Notes: generated by a model from the sequence alone, not told the origin. DNA of 64,000 nucleotides from Microvirga puerhi (GCF_020089865.1 NZ_JAIRBM010000010.1:62502-126501), one strand, 5' to 3'; shown: positions 9,650 through 20,387, counted from the first letter of the stretch. Translations and numbers: made by a program.

Positions 9650-12214
9650 CTATTCTGCCGCCAGCGGTGGCACCGCCTGGGGCGCGGAGCGGCCATCGGA
9701 GGGCGACTCGTACCGTTCGTTGGGGAAGATGCAAGTCACGATGGTGCCTACGCCCGGGGTGGAGGCCAGTTCGATACGCCCGCCATGCAGCTCCACGAAG
9801 GAGCGCACGATCGAAAGGCCCAGGCCCACGCCCCGGTGGCGAGTCCCCAGGGTATGGCTCTCGAACCGGTCGAAGATCCGCGCTTTGATCTCGGGCGGGA
9901 TGCCGCGGCCCTGGTCCTTCACCTCGAAGATCACCTCGCCGCCGCGCTTGCGGGCCGAGACCGTGATGTTCTGTCCCGGTGAAGAGAAGCCGACCGCGTT
10001 CGACAGGAGGTTGAACAAAATCTGGCGGACACGTTTTCCGTCGGCGACGAAGGAGCCGATGTCGTCGGGCGCGTCGATGATCACCTGGAGGGACGACTCC
10101 GCCAAACGGTCCTCGAGGCCCCGCATTGCGGCCTCGATCGTGGGGCGGATATCGACGACTTCTGGCGTCAGTTCGAGGGAACCTGTATCGATCGATGCGA
10201 GATCGAGAATGTCGTTCAGGATCGCCAGCAGCGACTCCGACGAGCGCATGATGTGATCGGTGTAATCGCGCTGACGGGGGTTGAGCGTGCCCATCGTCTC
10301 GTCGCCGAGAAGCTGCGCGAAGCCGATGACGTTGGTGAGCGGCGAGCGCAGCTCGTATGACACGTGGTGCACGAATTCGTCACGCAGCCGCGAGGCTTTC
10401 TCCAAAGCTTCGTTGCGCTCGGTCAGCGCGCGCTCCACGTTCACGCTGGCCGTGACGTCGACGAAGGTCAACAGTGTCGCACCATCCGGCAGCGGTTGCG
10501 CGGCGCAGTCGAGAGCCGAACCGTCGCGGCGCTCCATGCGGCAGCTGAATCCCATGCGCATGTCGGGCAGCCCTGCGACCGCTCCGCGAATGTCGATCCA
10601 GGGTTCGTCCTGCGGTGCCAGCTTGCGGCACGCTTTAATGAGCACATCGATATGCGGCAGATCGGCCGTCAGCTCCGTGGGCAGGTTCCACATGTCCGTG
10701 AGTGCACGGTTGAAGAGTTTGAGGCGTCCGTCGGAGCCGAACACCGCAACGCCTTCCTTCAATGTATCAAGCGTCTCCGACTGGACGCGGGTGAGGGCAG
10801 TCACCTGCGATTCGAGTTGGATATGTTCGCTCACGTCGTCGAACAGATAGGTCACGCCGCCCTGCGGATTTGGATTCATCACCACGCGCAGCGTGCGGCG
10901 GTCGGGCAGGTGCCACCAGGTTTCCTGCGAGTCGACGGCGCGGTAGCTCGTCAGAAACTCGTTCTTCCAGGCGCGAAAATCCGCCTGCTCCGGAAGCTTG
11001 CGTGCAGCATAGAGCCGGTCGAGCACTTCACCGTCTGTCGGGCGCGATGCGAGGAAGGCGCTGTCGAGGCCCCAGAGCTGCTGATAGGCAGCGTTGCTGA
11101 AGATGAGCTGTTGCGCTCCGTCGAAAATCGCGACCGCCGTCGGCAGCTGGTCAAGGGTGCGGACATGAGCGTCCATCTGACGCTGCAGGTCGGTGCGCAC
11201 GGCTTCGAGTTCTGACACGTCGATGGCGATGCCGGCGCTGCCGCTCGGTGTCGGATGCTCTACCACGTCGAGGATCGAGCGTCGTCCCGCCAGCACGGTC
11301 GTGACGCGCGCCGAGAAGGCGCCGCCGTTCTGGCGCTGACGCAGGGAATCCTCGCGCGTGCGCTCACCCAGGAGATCGAGCGAGCGTGAGGTGGCATCCG
11401 CGAGATTGGCGGCCTCGATGGATCGCAGATAGGCTTGGTTCGCCCAGATCAGCCGATCGTCCTCGTCGCGAATCCAGAGCGGATAGGTAATGGCGTCGAG
11501 CAGGGTCGTCATGGCACGCAGGTCGTCCTGCGCGCCCGTGAGATCGGAGCGTACGGTCAGAAGCTCCGCCCGGTCGATGGTCACGTCCCGCAGACGCAGG
11601 ATCGCCCGTCCGCCGACCGTTCTTCCCTCGACGTCGAGGAATCGGTTGGCGAGGCTTCGGGCTGTGAGATGGAACGACTCACCTCGCTGTCGGAGTTGTT
11701 CGAGAGCTGAATCGAGTGCCGCCGCGTCGGCCGGGGCCAGCCAGGCACCGAAGGCAAGTGCCCGTTGCGCCGGGGCGCCGCTTCCGATGATCGACGGGTC
11801 GCCTTCGAACCGGGGTTCCGCGTCCCGCCCTTGCCAGCTCACCAGGAGTTGACGCTCGGATCCCATCAGAAGATTCGCAAGATCGTCTGCTCCGCGAAGG
11901 GACAGCATCTCGGCGCGCAGGGCGCGCTCGACGCGGGCATGGCGCCTCTGCTCGCGTAAGAGCAGCAGCGCGGTTGTGGTGGAAAATGCCACCAGACCGA
12001 AAAAGAGCCCGAAATAGGCTGCGTTCTCGAGCTTCCAGCCGTGCAGCAGAGCGGCGAGTTCCGCCGCCTTGTCGGTCAGCGAGAGCGGCAGCTCCGCGGC
12101 CAGCGCCGGCCATGAGATACCCGTCAGCAGGGTTGCAGCGAGAGGCATGAGGGCGAACCGACGCGGTCCATTCGCGCCTCGGTCGTCGTCCTGCTGCTCC
12201 TTTTTCCGGGTCAT
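9650..12214 (-). CDS. divL: DivL-type cell-cycle sensor kinase with Tyr replacing the H-box His
   Basis: An 854-residue membrane-bound histidine-kinase-like protein. It has an N-terminal hydrophobic segment ending in ALAAE (about residues 20-42), a second membrane span (about 60-85), several PAS-like domains, a dimerisation helix, and an intact HATPase domain with DQGRGIPPE and GVGLGLSIV. The H-box reads HHVSYELRSPL, with Tyr620 where sensor kinases have the phosphorylated His. This is the hallmark of Caulobacter DivL, which binds DivK and controls CckA and hence CtrA. The reading frame is open to 12379, but ATG 12212-12214 has an AAGGA ribosome site and gives a basic N-terminus before the hydrophobic segment. 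A CtrA-type site lies about 190 bp upstream. Confidence 0.9.
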   Translation of the reverse strand: MTRKKEQQDDDRGANGPRRFALMPLAATLLTGISWPALAAELPLSLTDKAAELAALLHGWKLENAAYFGLFFGLVAFSTTTALLLLREQRRHARVERALRAEMLSLRGADDLANLLMGSERQLLVSWQGRDAEPRFEGDPSIIGSGAPAQRALAFGAWLAPADAAALDSALEQLRQRGESFHLTARSLANRFLDVEGRTVGGRAILRLRDVTIDRAELLTVRSDLTGAQDDLRAMTTLLDAITYPLWIRDEDDRLIWANQAYLRSIEAANLADATSRSLDLLGERTREDSLRQRQNGGAFSARVTTVLAGRRSILDVVEHPTPSGSAGIAIDVSELEAVRTDLQRQMDAHVRTLDQLPTAVAIFDGAQQLIFSNAAYQQLWGLDSAFLASRPTDGEVLDRLYAARKLPEQADFRAWKNEFLTSYRAVDSQETWWHLPDRRTLRVVMNPNPQGGVTYLFDDVSEHIQLESQVTALTRVQSETLDTLKEGVAVFGSDGRLKLFNRALTDMWNLPTELTADLPHIDVLIKACRKLAPQDEPWIDIRGAVAGLPDMRMGFSCRMERRDGSALDCAAQPLPDGATLLTFVDVTASVNVERALTERNEALEKASRLRDEFVHHVSYELRSPLTNVIGFAQLLGDETMGTLNPRQRDYTDHIMRSSESLLAILNDILDLASIDTGSLELTPEVVDIRPTIEAAMRGLEDRLAESSLQVIIDAPDDIGSFVADGKRVRQILFNLLSNAVGFSSPGQNITVSARKRGGEVIFEVKDQGRGIPPEIKARIFDRFESHTLGTRHRGVGLGLSIVRSFVELHGGRIELASTPGVGTIVTCIFPNERYESPSDGRSAPQAVPPLAAE

Positions 12215-12402
12215 CCGGTGCTGTCCTTCTCCACGTGCTGCCTGACGCCAGGCCAAGGCAATCCTGATCCCGGTGCGCTCCTGCGCTGCTGGGACAGGTT
12301 CTATCTCTCCATGAACGGAACTGCGTCCCGGTTCGCTAAACCCGACAATGACCGGACGAATCGCGTTCACTCTAGACACCCCCGACTCCGCCAGAAAGGG
12401 GG

Positions 12403-12417
12403 TTAAGGTCCCCTTAA
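12403..12417 (-). promoter_or_regulatory. CtrA-type binding site upstream of divL
   Basis: Read on the minus strand the site is TTAAGGGGACCTTAACC, which is TTAA-N7-TTAACC, the full CtrA consensus. It is 189 bp upstream of the chosen divL ATG in a 361-bp gene-free stretch. CtrA control of divL is an inference from the motif. Confidence 0.55.
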
Positions 12418-12525
12418 GCTTCCTTTGGAAAACCTGTGAACAAGCTGTCGATCTGCATTGCAGCGGAGCTGGATCTCAGGGTCAAGGCTGCCGATTCGGA
12501 GGGGAAGGGGTAGCCGGCAAGGCAC

Positions 12526-12552
12526 GAAAAAGCCCGGCGGAGCCGGGCTTTT
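12526..12552 (-). terminator. Bidirectional-looking terminator after ahcY
   Basis: GCCCGGC and GCCGGGC arms flank a 3-nt loop, with A-runs on one side and T-runs on the other, so it can end ahcY on the minus strand. The rest of the gene-free stretch 12215-12575 holds the CtrA-type site and otherwise nothing I recognise. Confidence 0.88.
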
Positions 12553-12575
12553 CCAAGACGGATGAGATGGGCTGC

Positions 12576-14006
<1,431 letters not shown>

Positions 14007-14080
14007 GGAACTCTCTTGGGCTTGGGTTGCACCGGTGGATTGGCGCCGTGTTTAGCAGAGAGCCGGAAGAGAGGCAATCA

Positions 14081-14104
14081 ACATATAAAGATGTCTTTAT
14101 ATGT
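14081..14104. promoter_or_regulatory. Perfect inverted repeat in the ahcY promoter
   Basis: Two 11-bp arms, ACATATAAAGA and TCTTTATATGT, are perfectly complementary with a TG spacer, in an AT-rich patch 75 bp before ahcY. It fits a dimeric winged-helix repressor. ArsR-family SAM- or SAH-responsive regulators (SahR/SamR group) control ahcY in other proteobacteria, so one of these is my inferred binder. Confidence 0.7.
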
Positions 14105-14112
14105 TTTTCCGC

Positions 14113-14439
14113 TCACTCATCCTCGCCGAATTTGTTGGAGACGAGATCGTCAATCGCCTGGAGGCAGAAATTTGCGTCCTCGCCCTTGGCGGTGACGGTA
14201 ATGGTGGTGCCCTGCGCGGCGGCCAGGGTCAGGAGACCCATGATCGAGCGGCCGCCGACGGTTTCGCCGCAGCGGGTGACGGTCACATCGGAATCGAAGC
14301 GCTCGACCGTCTGCACGAACTTGGCGGAGGCGCGGGCATGCAGCCCACGGCGGTTGGTGATTCTCAGTTCGCGGACCTGAGCACCGTCTGGAACGGTGGC
14401 CGGCGGGCAGTCGCAATCCTCTTCGGCTGAGCGGTCCAT
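14113..14439 (-). CDS. ptsH: HPr phosphocarrier of the regulatory phosphotransferase system
   Basis: A 108-residue HPr. The phosphorylated histidine is His34 in RRGLHARASAKF, and the regulatory serine equivalent to Ser46 is Ser65 in GGRSIMGL. An N-terminal extension of about 20 residues with C-D-C-P-P precedes the usual HPr fold. It passes phosphate from a PTS enzyme I, which is not encoded here, to EIIA. With the HprK and EIIA-Man genes beside it and no sugar permease, it belongs to the incomplete, purely regulatory PTS of alphaproteobacteria. It follows the EIIA gene by 15 bp in one probable operon. Confidence 0.96.
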   Translation of the reverse strand: MDRSAEEDCDCPPATVPDGAQVRELRITNRRGLHARASAKFVQTVERFDSDVTVTRCGETVGGRSIMGLLTLAAAQGTTITVTAKGEDANFCLQAIDDLVSNKFGEDE

Positions 14440-14454
14440 TACATTCCTTCCACG

Positions 14455-14856
14455 CTACTTTCCGGTCAGGACGCGCGATGCAATGTTAATATATTTGCGC
14501 CCTGCTTCCTGAGCATGCGAGACGGCATCCGTCAACGTCTCCTCGTCGCGCACGCTGGCCAGCTTGATGAGCATCGGCAGGTTGATGCCGGCGACGACCT
14601 CAACGGCATTGCCGTTCATGCAGGACAGCGCCAGGTTCGAGGGCGTTCCTCCGAACATGTCCGTGAGGACCACGACGCCCTGACCCGAATTGACGCGGCA
14701 GACGGCGGCCATGATGTCCTTGCGCCGCGTCTCCATATCGTCGTCGGGTCCGATCGTGATCGTTTCGAGCTGCTCCTGAGGCCCCACTACGTGCTCGAGC
14801 GCAGCCTTGAATTCCGTCGCGAGTTGCCCGTGGGTGACGAGCACCATGCCAATCAT
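14455..14856 (-). CDS. Mannose-type PTS EIIA component, regulatory
   Basis: A 133-residue stand-alone EIIA of the mannose/fucose family (called ManX or PtsM in rhizobia). The phosphorylated histidine is His9 in VLVTHG, and LTDMFGGTPSN is the second family motif. No IIB, IIC or IID genes are nearby, so it probably acts as a signalling endpoint rather than in sugar transport. It sits between hprK and ptsH on the same strand. Confidence 0.94.
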   Translation of the reverse strand: MIGMVLVTHGQLATEFKAALEHVVGPQEQLETITIGPDDDMETRRKDIMAAVCRVNSGQGVVVLTDMFGGTPSNLALSCMNGNAVEVVAGINLPMLIKLASVRDEETLTDAVSHAQEAGRKYINIASRVLTGK

Positions 14857-14946
14857 AATGTTACTGGTCCGATCGCTCCGTTGAGCGGAGCCGCTATTTT
14901 GTGCACCGCGAAGCTAAGCGCAAGAGCATCGAAGATAAAAACTTCA

Positions 14947-15417
14947 TCACAGTGTCACGACCGCGTCGTAGACACCGCTCAGGCTGCCCAGGGCGAGGTC
15001 CAGCAAAGGTGCCCCAGTTTGGGCCCGAATGCGACGGAGCAAGACGCCGCAGAGCCGAACCTGCGACTCCGCACCCTCGGGATGACGCTCCGGCGCGTCC
15101 TCCGACAGGTCGATGACCAGGCGGATGACGGCGGCGGCCTCGAAGGAAGCGCGCACGATCCCGATCCCCCGGACTTCCCGATACCCCGCAATGGTCGTAA
15201 CCGGCCTTGCCACAAGGCGGCCGTGGGCAGCTTCCAGCCGGGTTCGATCATCGCTGACGATGCCTGAGAACAGGCCCTCGGCCCGCGCCTGGCGCACCAT
15301 TTCCCGAGCCATGGTCGACTTGCCGGAGCCGGAAGCTCCACGGATCAGAATGCCGGCCTCGCCGATCGCGATGCAGCCGGCATGTACGGTCTCCCGGTCG
15401 GCCAGAGGCGCGGTCAT
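14947..15417 (-). CDS. hprK: HPr kinase/phosphorylase, short alphaproteobacterial form
   Basis: A 156-residue protein that corresponds only to the C-terminal catalytic half of Gram-positive HprK, which is about 310 residues. The P-loop GASGSGKST is at about residues 27-35 and a VSDDRT segment follows. Loss of the N-terminal domain is normal in alphaproteobacteria. It phosphorylates the regulatory serine of HPr. Its ATG overlaps the chvG stop as ATGA, so it is translationally coupled to the ChvG sensor, which links the PTS relay to the envelope two-component system. About 90 bp without a gene separates it from the EIIA gene. Confidence 0.93.
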   Translation of the reverse strand: MTAPLADRETVHAGCIAIGEAGILIRGASGSGKSTMAREMVRQARAEGLFSGIVSDDRTRLEAAHGRLVARPVTTIAGYREVRGIGIVRASFEAAAVIRLVIDLSEDAPERHPEGAESQVRLCGVLLRRIRAQTGAPLLDLALGSLSGVYDAVVTL

Positions 15418-17192
15418 CCCGTCTGGCCCGCCGCCGGCAGGCGGATGACGAAACGCGCTCCGAGCCGCCCTGGCTCCCCGGTCTCGTCCGGCGGTCCGAG
15501 CCGGTTCTCTGCCCGGATCGTTCCCCGATGGGCCTCGATGATCTGCCGCGAGATCGAGAGACCGAGGCCCGAGTTCTGGCCGAAGCCTTGTTCGGGGCGG
15601 TCGGTATAGAAGCGCTCGAAGATCCGGTCGAAGGCATGGGGCTCGATTCCCGGGCCGTCATCCTCCACGACGATCTCGACGTCGGTCTTGCGCCGCCTCA
15701 GGAAGATCCTCACCGTCCCCTCTGGGGGCGAGAAGGACCGGGCATTGTCGATGAGGTTGTTGAACACCTGGCCCAGGCGGTTGTCGTGGCCGAGGATCAT
15801 GAAGGGGTTGCGGCCGGATGGTTCCGTCTTGAGCAAGACCGGGGGATCGCCCTCGCGTCGGCGCTCGTTGGCAACCGAGACGACAGCTTCCAGGAGCCGC
15901 GCCATGTCGATGGGTTCCGCATCCGCTCGCGCCAGCTCCGCATCGAGGCGGGAGGCGTCCGAGATGTCGCTGATCAGCCGGTCGAGACGCTTCACGTCGT
16001 GCTGGATGATGGACATGAGCCGCTGCTGGGAATCCTCGCTGCGCGCCAGCGGCAGGGTCTCGACTGCGCTGCGCAGGGAGGTCAGCGGATTCTTCAATTC
16101 ATGGGCGACATCGGCTGCGAAGCTCTCGATGGCGTCGATGCGGTTGTAGAGGGCCCGCGTCATATCACGCAGGGCCCCGGACAGATGGCCGATTTCGTCG
16201 GACCGCCGGGTGAAATCCGGGATTTCCTGGCGGGACTTGGTGCCCCAGCGAACTCGCTCCGCCGCTTCCGCCAGCCGGCGTACGGGGCCGGCAATGGCGT
16301 TGGCCAAAAGCAGCGAGAGCACGATCATGACCAGCGCGGCGACCAGGAAGACCTGGAGCAGAGCGAATCGCTCCGAGTCGATGATCCCGTCGATGTCACC
16401 CCCTTGGGTCGACAGAAGCAGCACACCCTGGACCGCTCGGAAGCGCTGGATAGGAACGGCGACCGAGACGATGGTCTCGCCGCGGACATTGGTGCGCACC
16501 TCGGACGCCCGCTGGCCGCCGAAAGCCTGCTGGACCTCGGGGAGGGACTTGCCGTTGTTAGGTCCTGGCTCCTCGTAGGGGATGCGCTTCTTGCGGACGA
16601 AGAATCCGCGGACGGTATTCCAGCCGCGCTCGATGAAGCTCGTGTCCTCGTCCGCGACGGGCGGCAGATCCTGACGGAGAATGTCACCACGGGAGTAGAA
16701 GTTGCGCGAGTCGAGCAGGAGGGCTCCCTCGCGGTCGAAGATCCGGGCGCGGGTGCGGGTCGGGGTCACCAGCCGGCGGAGGAGGGGAGCGACTCGCTCC
16801 GGGTTGATGGAGAATTCGAGCGGCGAGAAGCTCTCTTCGTTGAAGCGCTCGGTCTGGCCGGCCTGCATTTGCAGGAGCTTGTCCGGATCGATGGTGATCG
16901 TGTCGGTCTCCACCGTGGCCGAGCTGGCGATGGCGCCGGCGATGATCTCTCCTTGGGTCAGGAGGCTCAGGACCCGCGCTTCGATCAGCCCCTGCCGGAA
17001 CTGGTTGAGGTAGAGGAATCCGATCAGGAGGGCGACGAGCCCGCCCAGATTGAGCACCACGATCCGCCGCGTCAGGCTCGACGAGGTGCGCCGCATCAGC
17101 ATATGGCCGAAACGCCTCAACCGCGCGAGAAGGCCACGCGGAGCAGGAGGATCGTCGGTCACGGCTTCGGCGTCGATCGGGTCAGCCTTCAT
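15414..17192 (-). CDS. chvG: ChvG-type envelope sensor histidine kinase
   Basis: A 592-residue sensor kinase with two membrane spans (about residues 45-65 and 285-305) around a large periplasmic domain, then HAMP, the H-box AADVAHELKNPLTSL, and an HATPase domain with EDDGPGI and SGLGLSISRQI. With ChvI it forms the acid- and envelope-stress system that is essential or near-essential in several rhizobia and a virulence regulator in Brucella (BvrS) and Agrobacterium. In rhizobia the periplasmic inhibitor ExoR controls it. It follows chvI by 23 bp and overlaps hprK. Confidence 0.95.
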   Translation of the reverse strand: MKADPIDAEAVTDDPPAPRGLLARLRRFGHMLMRRTSSSLTRRIVVLNLGGLVALLIGFLYLNQFRQGLIEARVLSLLTQGEIIAGAIASSATVETDTITIDPDKLLQMQAGQTERFNEESFSPLEFSINPERVAPLLRRLVTPTRTRARIFDREGALLLDSRNFYSRGDILRQDLPPVADEDTSFIERGWNTVRGFFVRKKRIPYEEPGPNNGKSLPEVQQAFGGQRASEVRTNVRGETIVSVAVPIQRFRAVQGVLLLSTQGGDIDGIIDSERFALLQVFLVAALVMIVLSLLLANAIAGPVRRLAEAAERVRWGTKSRQEIPDFTRRSDEIGHLSGALRDMTRALYNRIDAIESFAADVAHELKNPLTSLRSAVETLPLARSEDSQQRLMSIIQHDVKRLDRLISDISDASRLDAELARADAEPIDMARLLEAVVSVANERRREGDPPVLLKTEPSGRNPFMILGHDNRLGQVFNNLIDNARSFSPPEGTVRIFLRRRKTDVEIVVEDDGPGIEPHAFDRIFERFYTDRPEQGFGQNSGLGLSISRQIIEAHRGTIRAENRLGPPDETGEPGRLGARFVIRLPAAGQTG

Positions 17193-17215
17193 GCCTCACT
17201 CAGGGCTATCGGACG

Positions 17216-17914
17216 TCAGCCTTCCTTGAAGCGATAGCCGACGCCGTAGAGGGTCTCGATCATTTCGAAGTTGGGGTCAACCGACTTGAACTTCTTGCGC
17301 AGCCGTTTGATGTGGCTGTCGATGGTGCGGTCGTCCACGTAGACCTGATCGTCATAGGCCGCGTCCATCAGGGCGTTGCGGCTTTTCACCACGCCGGGAC
17401 GGGTGGCCAGAGCCTGCAGGATCAGGAACTCCGTCACGGTCAGCGTTACGGGCTCGCCCTTCCAGGTGCAGGCGTGGCGCTCCGGATCCATCTTGAGCTG
17501 ACCGCGCTCCAGGGCCTTCGCATCGGCCTCCCGGGGGGCCGATTGATCGCGGGGTGCGAAGCGCCGCAGGACGGCCTTCACGCGCTCGACGAGGAGCCGC
17601 TGGGAGAACGGCTTCCGGATGAAATCGTCGGCGCCCATCTTGAGGCCGAACAACTCGTCGATCTCCTCGTCCTTCGAGGTCAGGAAGATCACCGGCAGAT
17701 CGGATTTTTGGCGCAGTCGGCGCAGCAGCTCCATACCGTCCATGCGCGGCATCTTGATGTCGAAGATCGCCAGGTCCGGCGGGGCATGCTTCAGACCATC
17801 GAGAGCGGAGGCGCCGTCGGTATAGGTCTGGATCCGGTACCCCTCCGCCTCGAGGGCGATGGAAACCGAGGTGAGGATGTTGCGATCGTCGTCGACGAGA
17901 GCGATCGTTGGCAT
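17216..17914 (-). CDS. chvI: ChvI-type response regulator (OmpR family)
   Basis: A 232-residue regulator. The receiver domain has the acidic pair DDD near residue 8, the phosphorylated Asp in LAIFDIKMP and the switch Lys in IRKPFSQ. A winged-helix DNA-binding domain follows, with [15 protein letters not shown] near the end. The ATG at 17912-17914 has AAGGAAGAG upstream and gives the family start [10 protein letters not shown], so the open frame back to 18028 is not used. It is the partner of the ChvG gene 23 bp downstream and the likely first gene of chvI-chvG-hprK-EIIA-ptsH. Confidence 0.96.
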   Translation of the reverse strand: MPTIALVDDDRNILTSVSIALEAEGYRIQTYTDGASALDGLKHAPPDLAIFDIKMPRMDGMELLRRLRQKSDLPVIFLTSKDEEIDELFGLKMGADDFIRKPFSQRLLVERVKAVLRRFAPRDQSAPREADAKALERGQLKMDPERHACTWKGEPVTLTVTEFLILQALATRPGVVKSRNALMDAAYDDQVYVDDRTIDSHIKRLRKKFKSVDPNFEMIETLYGVGYRFKEG

Positions 17915-18284
17915 GAACTCTTCCTTGCTAGAATCGGCTGGCATCGGCGCGTTGCCGGATAACGCCTGAGGCGACAAAACGTGCCGAACTGCGCCTTTCT
18001 GATGGCATAAGTAAGATCTCCCCGGCAAAGCGCCAGAGGGGGAGAGCCGATCGGGACTTTAAGGGGGCCATCCCAACCGGAGATGAACGGGGATGAAGGG
18101 GTGCCCGTCGGCAAAATGGAATGAAATGGAACGGCTTTGGTTGACGGCGACGCTTCATAGCCTAAACAATGCCTTTTACCCGGGGCCGGAAGAAACTTTA
18201 TACCGCCCGGGAACATTGTAAGAGCCGCCATCAGGCATGGCATCCGGGCCGCGTTCCGCGGCCGGCGATCAGGAGAAGTCTTTC
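17915..18284. other. Divergent promoter region between chvI and pckA
   Basis: A 370-bp gene-free stretch that must contain both promoters. I see no clear operator or terminator in it. An ATG at 18237 is in frame with pckA but has a poorer ribosome site than the GTG at 18285. Confidence 0.6.
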
Positions 18285-19895
18285 GTGGACACTATCGGCG
18301 TCTTCAACAGCGCACACGGCGCTGAAGCCATCGGCTTCCGCAATCTGAAACGGGTCTATTGGAACCTCGAGGCCCCCGCCCTCTATGAGCAGTCCCTGAC
18401 CCGCGGCGAGACCAAGCTCGTCCAGGGTGGCGCCCTTCTGGCTGAGACCGGCGTGCATACCGGCCGTTCCCCCAAGGACAAGTTCGTGGTGCGGGACGCC
18501 GCGACCGAAAGCGCGGTCTGGTGGGAGAACAACGGCGCCATCACGCCCGAGCAGTTCGACATCCTGCTCAAGGACTTTCTCGCCCATGCGGAAGGCAAGG
18601 AGCTGTTCGCCCAGGATCTCCATGGCGGCGCGGACCCGGCCTATCGGGTCAAGGCGCGGGTCTTTACGGAATATGCTTGGCATTCCCTGTTCATCCGCAA
18701 CCTGCTGATCCGTCCTGAGCAGGGCGAGCTGAAGGGCTATGTCCCCGATCTGACCATCATCGACCTGCCTTCGTTCAAGGCCGACCCTGCCCGGCACGGC
18801 TGCCGGACGGAGACCGTGATCGCCTGCGACTTCACCCGGAAGATCGTCCTGATCGGCGGCACGTCCTATGCGGGCGAGATGAAGAAGTCCGTGTTCACCT
18901 ATCTCAACTACGCTCTGCCGGCAGAGCACGTGATGCCCATGCACTGCTCGGCAAATGTCGGCCGCTCCAACGACGTGGCGGTGTTCTTCGGCCTCTCCGG
19001 CACCGGCAAGACGACCTTGTCCGCCGATCCGAACCGGACTTTGCTCGGCGACGACGAGCATGGTTGGGGCCCGAACGGGGTCTTCAATTTCGAAGGCGGC
19101 TGCTACGCCAAGACGATTCGCCTGTCCCGCGAGGCTGAGCCTGAGATCTTCGCCACCACGGAACGCTTCGGGACGGTGCTGGAGAACGTGATCATCGACC
19201 CGATCACCCGCGTGCCGGATTTTGACGATGCGTCGAAGACCGAGAACACGCGCTGCGCCTATCCGCTCGACTTCATTCCCAATGCGAGCGCCACCGGCCG
19301 TGCGGGCATTCCGAAGAACATCGTGATGCTCACCTGCGATGCCTTCGGTGTTCTTCCTCCCATCGCCAAGCTGACGCCGGCGGAGGCCATGTATCACTTC
19401 CTCTCCGGCTACACCGCGAAGGTGGCCGGCACGGAAAAGGGCGTGAAGGATCCGGAAGCCACGTTCTCGACCTGCTTCGGTGCACCGTTCATGCCGCGTC
19501 ACCCATCCGTCTACGGCAACCTGCTGCGCGATCTCATCGCCAAGCACCACGTGGATTGCTGGCTCGTGAACACCGGCTGGACCGGCGGCAAGTACGGCAC
19601 AGGCAGGCGCATGCCGATCCGTGTCACGCGCCGCCTGCTCACGGCTGCTCTCGACGGTTCGCTCTCCCGCGCCGATTTCCGTCGCGATCCCTATTTCGGC
19701 TTCGCGGTGCCGACCTCGGTGCCGGGCGTCGAGCCTCATATCCTCTACCCGGTCAAGACCTGGGCCGATAAAGCGGCCTTCGCCCAGACCGCGAAGCGTC
19801 TCGTCGATATGTTCAACGAGAACTTCAAGCGCTTCGAGGCCCATGTGGATGCGGACGTGAAGGCCGCGGCTCCACAGATGTCGATTGCGGCTTAG
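18285..19895 (+). CDS. pckA: ATP-dependent phosphoenolpyruvate carboxykinase
   Basis: A 536-residue PEP carboxykinase that turns oxaloacetate into PEP, the entry step of gluconeogenesis from organic acids. The nucleotide-binding loop [11 protein letters not shown], the metal-site residues around SADPNR, and the motifs [12 protein letters not shown] and [12 protein letters not shown] are present. I chose the GTG at 18285 because AGGAGA lies 8 nt upstream and the length matches the family; starting at ATG 18237 would add 16 residues. It is adjacent to chvGI in rhizobia as here. A terminator follows immediately. Confidence 0.97.
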   Translation: MDTIGVFNSAHGAEAIGFRNLKRVYWNLEAPALYEQSLTRGETKLVQGGALLAETGVHTGRSPKDKFVVRDAATESAVWWENNGAITPEQFDILLKDFLAHAEGKELFAQDLHGGADPAYRVKARVFTEYAWHSLFIRNLLIRPEQGELKGYVPDLTIIDLPSFKADPARHGCRTETVIACDFTRKIVLIGGTSYAGEMKKSVFTYLNYALPAEHVMPMHCSANVGRSNDVAVFFGLSGTGKTTLSADPNRTLLGDDEHGWGPNGVFNFEGGCYAKTIRLSREAEPEIFATTERFGTVLENVIIDPITRVPDFDDASKTENTRCAYPLDFIPNASATGRAGIPKNIVMLTCDAFGVLPPIAKLTPAEAMYHFLSGYTAKVAGTEKGVKDPEATFSTCFGAPFMPRHPSVYGNLLRDLIAKHHVDCWLVNTGWTGGKYGTGRRMPIRVTRRLLTAALDGSLSRADFRRDPYFGFAVPTSVPGVEPHILYPVKTWADKAAFAQTAKRLVDMFNENFKRFEAHVDADVKAAAPQMSIAA

Positions 19896-19928
19896 CGAAC
19901 TTCGTTACAGTTCACTTCAAAGCGGTGT

Positions 19929-19954
19929 AAAAGGCGGTCCATGGGCCGCCTTTT
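19929..19954 (+). terminator. Terminator of pckA
   Basis: AAAAGGCGG and CCGCCTTTT arms flank an 8-nt loop, followed by CATTT. It begins 33 bp after the pckA stop. The best ATG of the next reading frame (19941) lies inside the loop, which is awkward for that gene. Confidence 0.85.
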
Positions 19955-20381
19955 CATTTCACGCCATCAAATCGTGGCGCTGTCAGTCAGCGCTGGGTGT
20001 CTTGCCGCTTCCCCGGCTTTGGCGGAGGTTTGCGACAAAGTTCTGGGAGAGGCGGCGCCTCTCTGGCTGATGCATGCCCCTTTGTGGATTTATGTGGTTC
20101 GGGAATTCTTCTCCGTCGTCACCCTGATCCTGCTTGGCATTGCAATTCTGAATCTGTTCGAACCGGGAATGCGCTGGCTTACTTTGGCAGCGGCAATAGT
20201 CTCGATGCCGATTGCTTGGATATCCGTGCAGGAAAACCTTTCCCCTCATCCCATTCTCGATGCCGCGCGGGGGGAGGGATGTGGCGGAAGCTACCTTGCA
20301 GGTGCTATCGTCTCTCCCATCGCCACAGCGATCCTGCTGGCATCCTTCTTCTATGTCACGCTTCGCAAGAGAAACTCGTAA
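19941..20381 (+). CDS. Hypothetical small membrane protein
   Basis: A 146-residue reading frame with an N-terminal hydrophobic segment ending in A-S-P-A-L-A-E (a likely signal peptide), then three further hydrophobic stretches and a basic tail, T-L-R-K-R-N-S. The pattern looks like a genuine membrane protein, but I recognise no family. The ATG lies in the pckA terminator loop and has a weak ribosome site; a GTG at 19974 is an alternative. It ends 6 bp before the flavoprotein gene, so the two could be cotranscribed. Confidence 0.5.
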   Translation: MGRLFISRHQIVALSVSAGCLAASPALAEVCDKVLGEAAPLWLMHAPLWIYVVREFFSVVTLILLGIAILNLFEPGMRWLTLAAAIVSMPIAWISVQENLSPHPILDAARGEGCGGSYLAGAIVSPIATAILLASFFYVTLRKRNS

Positions 20382-20387
20382 GCACTG

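Noticed and set aside
18231-19844. A 537-codon minus-strand frame opposite pckA
   Set aside because: It is antisense to a clear PEP carboxykinase and its sequence is charged, low in structure and has no family motif. High GC makes such frames common.
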